Positions 30,858 to 39,221 of a DNA stretch of 64,000 bases are shown here, in pieces. Every line of letters begins with the position of its first letter. Position 1 is the first letter of the stretch. The translations under genes and the position numbers were made by a program. The stretch is from assembly GCF_000325745.1 (NCBI RefSeq), contig NC_019907.1, positions 826,001-890,000 of the forward strand, in the 5' to 3' direction. The stretch is from Liberibacter crescens BT-1. GTDB lineage: Bacteria; Pseudomonadota; Alphaproteobacteria; Rhizobiales; Rhizobiaceae. Below the pieces are notes generated by a model, which did not search any database, was not told the origin of the DNA, and worked only from the letters and a program-made list of their open reading frames with translations.

Positions 30858-31177
30858 ACTGTCCCCTCTGATGATCGCCATGCGCGATTGTCGGAATCAT
30901 TCAGCCAACGCTTGACCCACCGGTCATTTCCGTCATTATAGGCTTGCAAAAGGTGAGAACTGCGTAAAAGACCGGTCGGAATACTCGCGACTCTTCTCCA
31001 TTCTCCTGCCTTCTTTCCAAACTGTTCATTCCGACATTCCTTGTTCTGCTCAAGTATTCCATCAACAGGAGTATCAATACGATACACATCCTGTTGACCA
31101 TCAGAATATTGCCAGACTGTTCTGCCTGTCAAAGGGTCATACAGAAAGAGTTTCCAGCTGCCATCAGCAATAACCAT
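30854..31177 (-). CDS. Small phage protein after the capsid gene
   Basis: 107 residues, beginning with VIADGSWKLFLYDPLTGRTVWQYSDG and containing WRRVASIPTGLLRSSHLLQAYNDGNDRWVKRWLNDSDNRAWRSSEG cut in short motifs here: IPTGLL, NDRWVKRWLND. Similar small proteins follow DUF5309 capsid genes in podoviruses. Its role is unknown. It starts 20 bp after the capsid gene stop and overlaps the adaptor gene by 4 bp. Confidence 0.65.
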   Translation of the reverse strand: MVIADGSWKLFLYDPLTGRTVWQYSDGQQDVYRIDTPVDGILEQNKECRNEQFGKKAGEWRRVASIPTGLLRSSHLLQAYNDGNDRWVKRWLNDSDNRAWRSSEGTV

Positions 31178-31197
31178 TGCTTCCTTCTCCTTTACAT

Positions 31198-32193
31198 TTA
31201 TTGTGTTTCTGACAAACCAAACACATCAGCGATGCATCCCAGACCTTTTTCATTCTTGACCTTTAATGTTCCTTCGCCAATGATTACACCTTTCTCAGCA
31301 TCACCGGTCTTTCCCAGACCCTGATCTTCCTGAATATGACGAAGCCAGAGAAACTCCAGCATATCGCTATCAATAAGGAAAACATTCCTTGCTGTTTTGG
31401 CATCAGCAGCCATAACACGATCAGGATGAACAATCACTGTGCCGAAAGGGCCTTCATAAACATCTGCTGTTGCCACGATTGCATTATGTTCTCCCTGTTT
31501 GGAAACGCTATAACGAAAGGGAGCAACATTGGCATCAGACATAAACGTTACAAAAACACTCTTCACATAAGGAGAAACAACAATATGACGAAAATTGGCA
31601 CCATTCTGATAGCCTTTCTGCATGACGCTATCCAGAAGAGTCTTGCTAAAGGCACGCTGTGTTCCGTCTTTTGGTGCTTTGGTCAAACCCGTCGTCTCAT
31701 CATATCCGCCTGAAGTTCCACCCTGTCCCCTGCTGGTATTGGTTTTTAGCCAGCTGTTCAATGAACCAAATTTTCGAGGTGAATCCTTGACAGAAGCCTG
31801 TGTAGAAACAATGGCATATTCAACATCCTTGCGAATCTCCAATGCTTTCTTAAGTTTTTGTTCCTTGCGCTTCAGAACCGAACCTGCATCGCTCACCGCT
31901 TCCTGTGTTGCAGAAATAATCCAGCTTTTACGCATAATCTGTGTATAATTTCCCATTCTTGAGGGTGCGGCAAGGGCATCGAAACTGTATTCATCACCTT
32001 CTGCCTGGGCATTGGCAGCAGGAGAAGCCAATTCATCAACAATCCATTCCGGATGAATTGACGGTGTTGACCCCTTCTCAATCATGGAATAAATGGGGGT
32101 ATCTTCGGGTGTAATCCGGGAAACAACATCCGAAAGTGCTTCCTTGTTTGTTTTCGAGGAAGACGTCGTAAAGGTATTGGTAACAGCAGTCAT
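31198..32193 (-). CDS. Major capsid protein, DUF5309/SU10 type
   Basis: 331 residues. The N-terminus TNTFTTSSSKTNKEALSDV followed by SRITPEDTPIYSMI, the acidic segment EGDEYSFDALAAPSRMGNYTQI in the N-arm, and SATQEAVSDAG, DVEYAIVSTQ, FRHIVVSPYVKSVF are typical of the DUF5309 HK97-fold capsid family. It follows the scaffold gene by 64 bp, the usual scaffold-capsid order. Confidence 0.85.
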   Translation of the reverse strand: MTAVTNTFTTSSSKTNKEALSDVVSRITPEDTPIYSMIEKGSTPSIHPEWIVDELASPAANAQAEGDEYSFDALAAPSRMGNYTQIMRKSWIISATQEAVSDAGSVLKRKEQKLKKALEIRKDVEYAIVSTQASVKDSPRKFGSLNSWLKTNTSRGQGGTSGGYDETTGLTKAPKDGTQRAFSKTLLDSVMQKGYQNGANFRHIVVSPYVKSVFVTFMSDANVAPFRYSVSKQGEHNAIVATADVYEGPFGTVIVHPDRVMAADAKTARNVFLIDSDMLEFLWLRHIQEDQGLGKTGDAEKGVIIGEGTLKVKNEKGLGCIADVFGLSETQ

Positions 32194-32257
32194 AATCTAT
32201 TGTCCTTAAAATTCATATCAACATCAGTGATTTAAAAAACGGGTTTGTTATAGGAAA

Positions 32258-33205
32258 TTATTCAAAATCAAGAGCCAGGGCATCGCGTAACGATCCACTT
32301 TTGTTGAGGCGTTGCAAAGCCTTTTTCTGGTCGGAAACCTGATGATTTGTTCCTCTTCCCTGCACAGGTGCCGTCACAGGCGGGCATCCTCGTGTCTTTT
32401 GATAGGCCTTTGAAACAGCCTGCCGGGCTTGCAGGCCAACACGGGCATAATGCGCCAGAGCCAGTAAACGATGATCGACAATCTCTTGCATTTCCTGCTC
32501 ACTGAATCCAAGCTGACGACCCGCATCAAAAGCTTCCTTAAAAAAAACTTCCCGTTGAACAGGGTCTTTTGTCTGCGGAAAAAGAGATTCCAATCGTAAA
32601 TTTTCATGTTCCAGCACTTTTTGCGATGCTTCCTGATGAAGTGTGTCCGCAACAGTATGAGGAATTTTTGCCGCTTCCATGAAATGATCAATCACGGCCA
32701 GGGCTTGCTGTCGCAAGGCAAGAGCCTGCTGACAGGCACCAGGATCGCTCATCGCAAGATGGGCATCCGGAACAGCAGGAATATGGGAATCAATCAGTTT
32801 TGCCAGGGCTTCTGCACTTTTGGAAAGCATTTCTGCCTGCTGTCGCAACTGTTTCTTTTGCTCGCCAATCTCGTTCCTGTTCTCCTGATACGATCTGTAG
32901 ACTTCTTTCAACTCGGCAATGCTCACATCCTGACCATCTCCCAGAGATACAGAGACATGATCATCCTCTTCTGCTGTTTCCTGTTCTTCGCCTTGCTGCT
33001 GAAGACTTTCCTGAAGCCTTGTTTTTTCTGGCATTTCATCATCACAATCCTGTGCTGATGGAGTGTTTTCATCTGCATTCCCTGTAAACCAGGAAGAAGG
33101 ACAATCGTCATTTTTAATAACACGATCAGCATCATCATGAGTGATGTCCCGGGAAGGAACAAAAAAGAACCTTTTTGGGGTTGCGCTGCTTCCCTTATGG
33201 TCCAT
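32258..33205 (-). CDS. Phage scaffolding protein
   Basis: 315 residues, acidic and highly helical. The N-terminal half is Asp/Glu/Gln-rich and disordered (EEQETAEEDDHVSV), then long coiled-coil helices (AELKEVYRSYQENRNEIGEQ, KKQLRQQAEMLSKSAEALAK) and a C-terminal basic region. Position directly before the major capsid gene fits a scaffold. A promoter candidate lies about 200 bp upstream. Confidence 0.7.
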   Translation of the reverse strand: MDHKGSSATPKRFFFVPSRDITHDDADRVIKNDDCPSSWFTGNADENTPSAQDCDDEMPEKTRLQESLQQQGEEQETAEEDDHVSVSLGDGQDVSIAELKEVYRSYQENRNEIGEQKKQLRQQAEMLSKSAEALAKLIDSHIPAVPDAHLAMSDPGACQQALALRQQALAVIDHFMEAAKIPHTVADTLHQEASQKVLEHENLRLESLFPQTKDPVQREVFFKEAFDAGRQLGFSEQEMQEIVDHRLLALAHYARVGLQARQAVSKAYQKTRGCPPVTAPVQGRGTNHQVSDQKKALQRLNKSGSLRDALALDFE

Positions 33206-33620
33206 GACCCCAGGGCTTCTGACTTAAACATAAGCTAATATTCCTTTTTTTATAAAGTTTTGTCATAAAAATTCGTTATTTGTTTATATTTTATTCGTTT
33301 TTTATTTATTTTAAGTCATTAATATTGATGTATGAACCAGGAAGCTTCCTTCTTCACATGGCATCATCATGAAAAATCACAATGAATTGATCAATACGAT
33401 TTCTTATTAGGACATAATTCTTTTCCTGTCAAGATATTTCAAAAAAATAAACATTTTTTATTGCTTTTAAGAAACAAATCCTTGAAGTGGAGAAAAGCAA
33501 AGAAAGATCCCAATGGTTGTTTCTGCAACCTCCCTGCTTGCGGATCGATGATCCTGACGTTTTTTGTTTTCTGTCCCTGCTTCCTGGTCCTGTCAGTGGT
33601 CGTCGGGTTCGATCTCTTGT
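33206..33620. other. Gap upstream of scaffold gene
   Basis: A 415-bp AT-rich stretch without a convincing gene. Short open frames on both strands lack ribosome sites and family features. It contains one promoter-like sequence on the minus strand (33404-33432), so it is probably the leader of the scaffold-capsid transcription unit. Confidence 0.6.
33404..33432 (-). promoter_or_regulatory. Candidate sigma70 promoter for scaffold-capsid genes
   Basis: On the minus strand TTGACA (33432-33427), a 17-base spacer, then TAATAA (33409-33404). The -35 is perfect and the -10 matches four of six bases. It points at the scaffold gene 200 bp downstream. Confidence 0.45.
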
Positions 33621-34133
33621 CTAGAATCCGAATGGCCATCCGTATGGGTTTCTGGCACGCGTTGATCGCGAATCGATGATCCTGAGATCGTCTCCCGGAT
33701 TCCCTGTATCACTTGGACCTGGTCGCGGCTCGTGTATCGCAACGGGTTGTTGCGGTTTTCTGTAAGGTCGCATATAGTATTCCATGGTGTGTGATTCCGG
33801 AACCACTACAGGCTGAACGAAATCACTCATTTTTGGATACCCCCTGGTATAGTATGCCATGGTGTGTGATGGTGGAATATCCATATGCGGAACGAAATCG
33901 CTCATTTTTGGATAGGCCTTCGCATAGTCTGCCATGCTTTGTGGCTGGAATGGATATGGCCTCAGGGTATGGACCATCTCTCCTCGCGGATGTTCACTGA
34001 CGCTCGGCCGTTCCCTCACCATCATCATTATTCCTGGTTCGTCTGGACTTATTCTTATCCTCGGCAGTTCCCTCATTCCCGGAAATTCTCTCATTCCTGG
34101 CCCTGGCAGTGGTCCTGTGTATGAACTATACAT
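33621..34133 (-). CDS. Pro/Tyr/Met-rich phage repeat protein of unknown function
   Basis: 170 residues; a good ribosome site (AGGAGAG, 9 bp before ATG) supports translation. Three imperfect copies of a 29-31-residue unit lie near residues 65-135, with cores YPKMSDFV (twice), SHTMAYYTRG, SHTMEYYMRP and MADYAKA. A preceding region repeats xGMRExP and arginine-rich xxRxRxxP motifs. It has no transmembrane helix. It lies between portal and scaffold genes, both on the same strand. I do not recognise the family. Confidence 0.65.
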   Translation of the reverse strand: MYSSYTGPLPGPGMREFPGMRELPRIRISPDEPGIMMMVRERPSVSEHPRGEMVHTLRPYPFQPQSMADYAKAYPKMSDFVPHMDIPPSHTMAYYTRGYPKMSDFVQPVVVPESHTMEYYMRPYRKPQQPVAIHEPRPGPSDTGNPGDDLRIIDSRSTRARNPYGWPFGF

Positions 34134-34174
34134 TGTTTTTTACTCTCCTGTTATTGGTTTCTTGCACTCGACAT

Positions 34175-34212
34175 TATCAGGTTCCAGGGATCTTGCCCCA
34201 GGGATCCTGATA
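34175..34212. other. Inverted repeat between portal and repeat-protein genes
   Basis: Arms TATCAGGTTCC (34175-34185) and GGATCCTGATA (34202-34212) pair at 10 of 11 positions around a 16-base loop. Inside and partly overlapping the arms is a direct repeat of CCAGGGATC. No T-run follows on either strand. It lies in the 269-bp gap after the portal gene and may be an mRNA processing or stability element. Confidence 0.6.
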
Positions 34213-34402
34213 AGGTCTGGTACCTCCCCATTATAGGAGAAAATTCTTTCATTATCAAGAGTTTTATCCTATATGTTCTTTTTTTGTTTACTTTCCTGTA
34301 CAACAGCCTCACACAGACTCATGCAACATCATGAGAAAGGTCTTATGGCAGAACGTGGCTTTTCTCAACAACATTGCCGCCTCTCTGCCTCTCCTTCCCG
34401 CT

Positions 34403-36340
34403 TCAGGCTGTTTGCTGTTCCTTTTCCTTTAACAGGATTTCTGCTTCCATTTGCTGGCCTTTAAGCTGTAATTCTGCCAGCATTTTTTCTCGCTTCAAAT
34501 CAATCTCTGCCTGTAAACGTGCCCTGGACAGCGCCTGTTCAAAGTGCATATTCTGTTCTGCTGCTGCAAGAGGATCAACAGCCTGCACGACATCACGGCC
34601 TTGCTTCATCGATTCAGGATCAGGGCAGGTAAAATAATGCTCCACATTCTGGATACCGGCCGCTTCGGCAAGGCGTGCAACACCATGATAGAGATTTGTT
34701 GCTGAAACGAAAGGATTATCGACGCCGAAAGCACTGATCAACTCTTTCTGGAGTGACAGAAGATTCATCATCATCACCATATCCCGTTCCCGACTGCCGG
34801 CACCAAGACCAATATTGACGCTGGCATCCATATCAACATTCCAGGAGCGTGGATCAAATTCAATCCAGCGATCCCGCAATCGTGTCATCCGCGCCCTGTC
34901 CTGATGCTGGACCAGTAACCGTAACAAACCACGGAACAAACGTTCAAGACCCTGGGCAAGAGTACGCACAATCAGTTCTACCTGGCCAATGCCTCCCTGC
35001 TCAACAAGAGCCGTGGCTGTGGCTGTCATATTCTGGTAAAGCTCTGGCGAAAAACCACCGGCAGCATCCGAAATTCCTGTACGATCAATCAGTTCACGAT
35101 CAAGATAATCAAGCATGGCAAAGGATTTATCGGCAACCATCGGCACACCATGCATCCCGAGAGCCGTGCGAACATCCAGACCGGCAGTGACCCGAATGGG
35201 CTGACCAAACTGGGGATTCAGAACACTCTCGGGGTCAAGGATAGTGCCTTCCTGAACAATGACCTGCGGTTGATTTTGCCAATAAAGATTATCCAGTGTC
35301 TGTCGTAACAGGACCGTTTTTATTCTCTGTATTTCAGCAACACTGGCCGCAAGACTTTCTCCTTCAAAACGATGCGGATAACGAAGGGCACGTAAGGAGG
35401 CAAAAGGCACTTCATCCCATTCTTCATTGACAAGAATATTTTCCTCATTTGTTCCTCCTGCCATCACAACACGGCGCAATTCAGCAACACCATCGCCATC
35501 ATAATCGACTGTGACATAGAGCTCATAATAATCGATCCGCTCCAGGGCATGATCAGCGTCCTGCATGCTCCTGCTGCGATGCATTCCTGCACCGGAACGG
35601 GCAGTTGGCAGACGGTGAATGCGATCACGATCATAGCCCATGGAAACCAGTGTTGAACGACTGAGAGACAGTTTACGACCGACCAGCAGACTGTTATCAA
35701 TATCAATGGCCTCTGGATGAATCAGGAATTCATCAGGAGGGACAGCATCAATACAGACCCTTCCCTGCCTGTTTTTTCTTCGTATCCGCAGATCATGAAC
35801 AGCGACCCCGTCTTTCTGACGTCGACTATACTCAAGAACATCAACATCATCATCGCTGGCCAGCAAGGCAAATGCCGCCTCGCTGAGCCCTGTATGCAGA
35901 CTTGTCTGCGTCTTTTCACGCATTTCATAGCGCCAGGTCAGAATGCCATTACCACACAGCAAGGCATCATAAATGGCATTTTCAACGGCATCACGTCCCC
36001 CTGCTTCAGGAAAAACAACATGATTGACATAATCACTGGCCGCTGCCGCCATTTCTTCATCACCCTGATGCACGGGATGATAGTCAACAACTTTTTTACC
36101 AGCCAGCAAAACCCGACAGAGTGACGGCATGATTTTACGAATGATGGCCCGCAAATCACAGGAAACCACCGATGAACGTCCTGCCATGACCGGAATATCG
36201 ACCATTGTCCCGTCATAATATTCCTGCGACCGTTGATAGATCTGTTGCCGTTGCGACAGCAACTCCTCTGCATCGCTCACCAGTCTTCTGATTGTTCCGG
36301 CAAATTCCTGTTCTTTTTCTTTTTTTCCTGTCATTGTCAT
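34403..36340 (-). CDS. Phage portal protein
   Basis: 645 residues. The N-terminus (LSQRQQIYQRSQEYYDG) followed by VVSCDLRAIIRKIMPSL, ENAIYDALLCGNGILTWRYE, PPDEFLIHPEAIDIDNS, RVTAGLDVRTALGM and DRTGISDAAGGFSPEL are typical of P22/podovirus-type portals. The C-terminal 90 residues are a Gln/Lys/Glu-rich coiled coil (EIDLKREKMLAELQLKGQQ). It starts 4 bp from the terminase large-subunit stop. The portal forms the dodecameric DNA entry vertex. Confidence 0.88.
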   Translation of the reverse strand: MTMTGKKEKEQEFAGTIRRLVSDAEELLSQRQQIYQRSQEYYDGTMVDIPVMAGRSSVVSCDLRAIIRKIMPSLCRVLLAGKKVVDYHPVHQGDEEMAAAASDYVNHVVFPEAGGRDAVENAIYDALLCGNGILTWRYEMREKTQTSLHTGLSEAAFALLASDDDVDVLEYSRRQKDGVAVHDLRIRRKNRQGRVCIDAVPPDEFLIHPEAIDIDNSLLVGRKLSLSRSTLVSMGYDRDRIHRLPTARSGAGMHRSRSMQDADHALERIDYYELYVTVDYDGDGVAELRRVVMAGGTNEENILVNEEWDEVPFASLRALRYPHRFEGESLAASVAEIQRIKTVLLRQTLDNLYWQNQPQVIVQEGTILDPESVLNPQFGQPIRVTAGLDVRTALGMHGVPMVADKSFAMLDYLDRELIDRTGISDAAGGFSPELYQNMTATATALVEQGGIGQVELIVRTLAQGLERLFRGLLRLLVQHQDRARMTRLRDRWIEFDPRSWNVDMDASVNIGLGAGSRERDMVMMMNLLSLQKELISAFGVDNPFVSATNLYHGVARLAEAAGIQNVEHYFTCPDPESMKQGRDVVQAVDPLAAAEQNMHFEQALSRARLQAEIDLKREKMLAELQLKGQQMEAEILLKEKEQQTA

Positions 36341-36343
36341 GAT

Positions 36344-37771
36344 CTAAATCACTTTCCTTGGATAATATTTCCATGTGCCATCAGAAGGTTTCACTGTCGC
36401 GAAACGCTGCATCATCAACGCATAACGACTGGCACACAGCAAATCGTCATGCTCCTTGACAACAGTGCCATCCCGACGATGATACAAACGAAATTCCTCA
36501 AGCCAGTCAGGACAACTCGAAAAAACCTTCCAGCGCCCTGTCCGCATACGATCGAGAATTTCCAGAATTCCTGCCTCAACACCATTTGTACCATCAATAA
36601 ACCGTGCATGTTCGTCCAGCATTTTCAGCCCCTGTCCCCGATACTGACTGGCCAGCTGTTTCCCTGATCCCTTGTCATGCTGCAACCCGTCATGCGGCCA
36701 TGACCAGGGCAGCCAGTCTCCCCAGCTTTTCAGGGCATGCGCATGAAAAAGAGGCGTTTGTTCACGACATCGATAGGTTCTCGTCACGTAAAAAACATCC
36801 CCATCGCGATCGCAGGCAAGAACAACAGCAGCAAAGGGATGATGCCAACCAAAATCCATACCGCCAATCTGCGGCCAATGCGCCGGAATGGGAAAAGGAG
36901 CAACAGTAATATCGCTTTCCGCTACCGGGAAAATATGTCCTGAGCCCAGAGCGGGAGTTCCTTTAATGCGTGCATCGCGTTCATGAACAGGATAACTATT
37001 GATAATACGTTCACGTTCCTTTGGTGTATAATGGAGAGCATCATCAAGAGTCATACGAATAACTTGACGATCGGGAGAAGACTGGTGAAGATAATGATTG
37101 ATCAAGGACGAAAGTCCTTTTAAGGGTGTCAGCGTGACAGCAACCAAACCTTGCGTGGCATTGACGCGTGTTAAACCTTCAAAATAGACATCTTCCGGGG
37201 GTTCTTCATCAAACCAGACATAATCGACCGTATTAGCTTGCCATTTTTCTCTCCCCTGTTCATAGGTTTTAAATAAAAGAACTGAAACACCCCCACTGCT
37301 ATGACGAATGGTCGCGCTGCTGCATGCACCGGCAATCGCTGATCGACGGGTCACCTCCAAAAGACTTTCTGAAGGAATCATGCCTGTTCCCTGCCCAGAA
37401 AGGGATAAAGGAGGCCCTAACAGCAAGCGTTGCATGCCATCACGGGTCAGTTCACACGAAACAGAACCTGCCAGCATAACCACAGGACGATGAAAACGAT
37501 GTCCCTTCCACCATGGGGGATAGAGACCCGTAAGATGCATGGCAGCCTCGGCAGCGCCTGCCATCGTTTTACCCAATTGGTTCCCGGCCATAAACAAGCG
37601 TTCACGACAACGAAGACCCGCCTGATGAAAAGCTTCCTGCGGGCCATAGGGACGGTAAAAATCAAGCCGTCGACGATGATAGCGTTGTTTCAAGAGAGCC
37701 AGCAGCTCTGCTTTCTTTTTCAGCGCCTGTGAAAAGGCGCATTTCTTCTTCAAGGGCATCGATAAGCTCAA
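36344..37771 (-). CDS. Terminase large subunit
   Basis: DNA-packaging motor ATPase and nuclease, 475 residues. Walker A is AGNQLGKT (62-69), Walker B is VWFDEE (185-190), the coupling motif is near LTPLKGL (235), and the RNase-H-like nuclease begins with GGMDFGWHHPFAAVVLACD (about 298-316). The ATG at 37771 would overlap the terminase small-subunit gene by 110 bp. A TTG near codon 27 is an alternative start that would reduce the overlap. Enzyme identity is firm, start uncertain. Confidence 0.9.
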   Translation of the reverse strand: MSLSMPLKKKCAFSQALKKKAELLALLKQRYHRRRLDFYRPYGPQEAFHQAGLRCRERLFMAGNQLGKTMAGAAEAAMHLTGLYPPWWKGHRFHRPVVMLAGSVSCELTRDGMQRLLLGPPLSLSGQGTGMIPSESLLEVTRRSAIAGACSSATIRHSSGGVSVLLFKTYEQGREKWQANTVDYVWFDEEPPEDVYFEGLTRVNATQGLVAVTLTPLKGLSSLINHYLHQSSPDRQVIRMTLDDALHYTPKERERIINSYPVHERDARIKGTPALGSGHIFPVAESDITVAPFPIPAHWPQIGGMDFGWHHPFAAVVLACDRDGDVFYVTRTYRCREQTPLFHAHALKSWGDWLPWSWPHDGLQHDKGSGKQLASQYRGQGLKMLDEHARFIDGTNGVEAGILEILDRMRTGRWKVFSSCPDWLEEFRLYHRRDGTVVKEHDDLLCASRYALMMQRFATVKPSDGTWKYYPRKVI

Positions 37772-38051
37772 GCAATTGTTTGTCTGTCAAATGGTCCATA
37801 TCATCGGTTTTTGTCCTGTCATTCGAGATATTTTCCTGGTTAAGGGTCAGAGAAACAAGACGTAAATACTGTTCAGGCTTCTCCTCACGGATTTTCCTGA
37901 TGGTCTCCACACCATGTTGGGAAAAATCAGCCGTCATGGCTTCCAGGAAACTCCGGGTAAGCAATTTTTCCTGTTTCTTCATCTCCCTCTTGCTCTCCCT
38001 GGAGGCAGATTCTTTTTTGGATAATCGACTTTTGGTCAGAGACATCAACAC
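37662..38051 (-). CDS. Terminase small subunit-like protein
   Basis: 129 residues, strongly helical and charged (KSRLSKKESASRESKREMKKQEKL, then EEKPEQYLRLVSLTLNQEN, HLTDKQLLELIDALEEEM). YLRLVSLTL and its position directly before the large subunit suggest the DNA-recognition small subunit. No helix-turn-helix is obvious. It is the first gene after the repetitive control region, 375 bp downstream of minus promoter P1. Confidence 0.65.
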   Translation of the reverse strand: MLMSLTKSRLSKKESASRESKREMKKQEKLLTRSFLEAMTADFSQHGVETIRKIREEKPEQYLRLVSLTLNQENISNDRTKTDDMDHLTDKQLLELIDALEEEMRLFTGAEKESRAAGSLETTLSSSTA

Positions 38052-38229
38052 CTCACAACATTAAAAAGGACTCTGAAAGAACAGGAACAAAAAAACAACG
38101 GATCTGAAAGAAACCCGCTGCGAACTCCCCCATCATAACAGGCCATCATAACAGGAATTTTTGCAATAAAAGAGCGTGCGGCTCTATAAAGCACAAAAAC
38201 CTGCTCCATTCTTCCAGGATTTTGATCAA

Positions 38230-38253
38230 CATATCGTATATGACCACGATATG
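38230..38253. promoter_or_regulatory. Inverted-repeat operator, module 1
   Basis: CATATCGT and ACGATATG arms of 8 bp with an 8-base spacer, 32 bp before the plus-strand -35. The same dyad recurs at 38788-38809 (one change), 39222-39238 (shorter arms) and 39791-39812, always 33-34 bp before a TTGACA box. It fits a regulator binding site. Confidence 0.6.
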
Positions 38254-38285
38254 TTCTTATTCTTCTTTCGTACAACAGGCTTGTA

Positions 38286-38314
38286 TTGATATAAGGAAGA
38301 AAATCTTATATCTT
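38286..38314 (+). promoter_or_regulatory. Plus-strand promoter, module 1
   Basis: TTGATA, 17-base spacer, TATCTT. It is weaker than the other copies, which read TTGACA-17-TATATT. It faces minus promoter P1 across about 120 bp. Confidence 0.5.
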
Positions 38315-38394
38315 TATTTTTGTTATACAAAGGCACATAAGCCCGGGGAACAGGAAATTCAGCTACTTGACTTCTATGTTCAAATCAAACAGCC

Positions 38395-38454
38395 ATGAAG
38401 AAGTCTCTCTCTCAGTGGCGCTTCATAAGAAGAATATATTCTTTTTATGAGTAA
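38395..38454 (+). CDS. Possible 19-residue peptide, copy 1
   Basis: Open frame MKKSLSQWRFIRRIYSFYE, basic and aromatic. The module-2 copy encodes the identical peptide although the DNA differs at two third-codon positions. It lies downstream of the plus-strand promoter. There is no clear ribosome site, and its 3' half coincides with the minus promoter and operator, so conservation may be for those elements. Confidence 0.25.
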   Translation: MKKSLSQWRFIRRIYSFYE

Positions 38455-38461
38455 AAGTCAA
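38430..38461 (-). promoter_or_regulatory. Minus-strand promoter P1 with palindromic operator (late-gene promoter)
   Basis: TTGACT (38461-38456), 17-base spacer, TATATT (38438-38433) inside the perfect 14-bp palindrome AAGAATATATTCTT (38430-38443). A protein bound to the palindrome would cover the -10. No terminator hairpin lies between here and the terminase genes, so P1 is the likely promoter of the packaging and structural operon. Confidence 0.65.
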
Positions 38462-38567
38462 TATTTTTTTGAGCACAGCTTTGCTTTACAGCATCAAGAA
38501 TTATGATCATCGTTTCATGAGGTTTCATTCCGATGTTTTGCCCTCCAGGAAAAGCCTCAAGCACCAT
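38445..38567 (-). CDS. Possible 40-residue peptide related to the 40.1-kb small gene
   Basis: Minus-strand frame beginning MVLEAFPGGQNIG and ending MKPHETMIIILDAVKQSCAQ...DFYS, with GGAAAAG 4 bases before the ATG. Its last 26 residues are nearly identical to the C-terminus of the protein at 40128-40361. In modules 2 and 3 the same frame is cut short after 16 and 13 codons by deletion. Probably a decaying partial duplicate. Confidence 0.35.
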   Translation of the reverse strand: MVLEAFPGGQNIGMKPHETMIIILDAVKQSCAQKNIDFYS

Positions 38568-38719
38568 TATTCTTTTCCGAAAAGCAAGACATAAAAAAGA
38601 CAAAAAAAGATTCAATAGTATAAGAGTAGAAAGAGTTCGATATCAAAAGATTTTTAAAATTCTCCCTTTGATTAATGAACAAAGAGAAAAACACACCCCA
38701 TAATCCTCCCTCAAAGAAA

Positions 38720-38749
38720 AAGTCCCATTGATCATCATCGATGGGACTT
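38720..38749 (-). terminator. Minus-strand rho-independent terminator T1
   Basis: 13-bp stem (AAGTCCCAT arms at 38720-38728 and 38741-38749, extended by GAT/ATC with one wobble) and a 4-base loop, followed on the minus strand by TTTTCTTTG. It would stop transcripts from P2 after about 265 nt. Confidence 0.75.
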
Positions 38750-38787
38750 GAGAGAGATCATAAAAGCGATTTTTAATGCAGAGCATA

Positions 38788-38872
38788 ATATCGTATATGA
38801 CCATGATATGGTCTTAATTCTTCTATCATACACCAGATTTGTATTGACATGAGGAAGAAAATCTTATATATT
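38788..38872 (+). promoter_or_regulatory. Operator dyad and plus-strand promoter, module 2
   Basis: ATATCGT (38788-38794) and ATGATAT (38803-38809) form the upstream dyad with one change. The promoter is TTGACA (38844-38849), 17 bases, TATATT (38867-38872), a near-consensus sigma70 site. Confidence 0.65.
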
Positions 38873-38952
38873 AATCCTTGTTATACAAAAGCACATAAGC
38901 CCGGGGAACGGGAAATTCAGCTACTTGAGCTCTAGTTTCAAATCAAACAGCC

Positions 38953-39012
38953 ATGAAGAAATCTCTCTCTCAGTGGCGTTTCATAAGAAGAATATATTCT
39001 TTTTATGAGTAA
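38953..39012 (+). CDS. Possible 19-residue peptide, copy 2
   Basis: Encodes the same 19 residues as the copy at 38395, with AAA for AAG and CGT for CGC as the only differences, both silent. Same caveats: no ribosome site and overlap with minus promoter P2. Confidence 0.25.
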   Translation: MKKSLSQWRFIRRIYSFYE

Positions 39013-39019
39013 AAGTCAA
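38988..39019 (-). promoter_or_regulatory. Minus-strand promoter P2 with palindromic operator
   Basis: TTGACT (39019-39014), 17-base spacer, TATATT (38996-38991) within AAGAATATATTCTT (38988-39001). Same design as P1, but its transcript meets terminator T1 after about 265 nt and contains no sizeable gene. Confidence 0.65.
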
Positions 39020-39175
39020 TATTTTTTTGAGCACAGCTTTGCTTTACAACATCATTCCGATGTTTTGCCCTCCAGGAAAAGCCTCAAGCACCATTATGCT
39101 TTTCCGAAAAGCAAGATATAAAAAAAGAGAAAACACCACATAATCTAAAAGCACATACTTCTTCTCTCAAAGAGA

Positions 39176-39205
39176 AAGTCCCATCGATCATCATCAATGG
39201 GACTT
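39176..39205 (-). terminator. Minus-strand rho-independent terminator T2
   Basis: AAGTCCCAT (39176-39184) and ATGGGACTT (39197-39205) with CGAT/ATCA extending the stem and a CATC loop. On the minus strand it is followed by TCTCTTTG, a weaker U-tract than T1 or T3. It would end transcripts from P3. Confidence 0.7.
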
Positions 39206-39221
39206 AAGAGAGATCATAAAA

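Noticed and set aside
33439-33679. Short frames on both strands in the gap before the scaffold gene
   Set aside because: No ribosome sites or recognisable domains; one is simply the read-through of the repeat-protein gene in another frame.
38045-38275. 76-codon minus-strand frame before the terminase small subunit
   Set aside because: It starts inside the operator dyad of module 1, has odd Cys/Phe-rich composition and no family features; more likely leader sequence of the late transcript.
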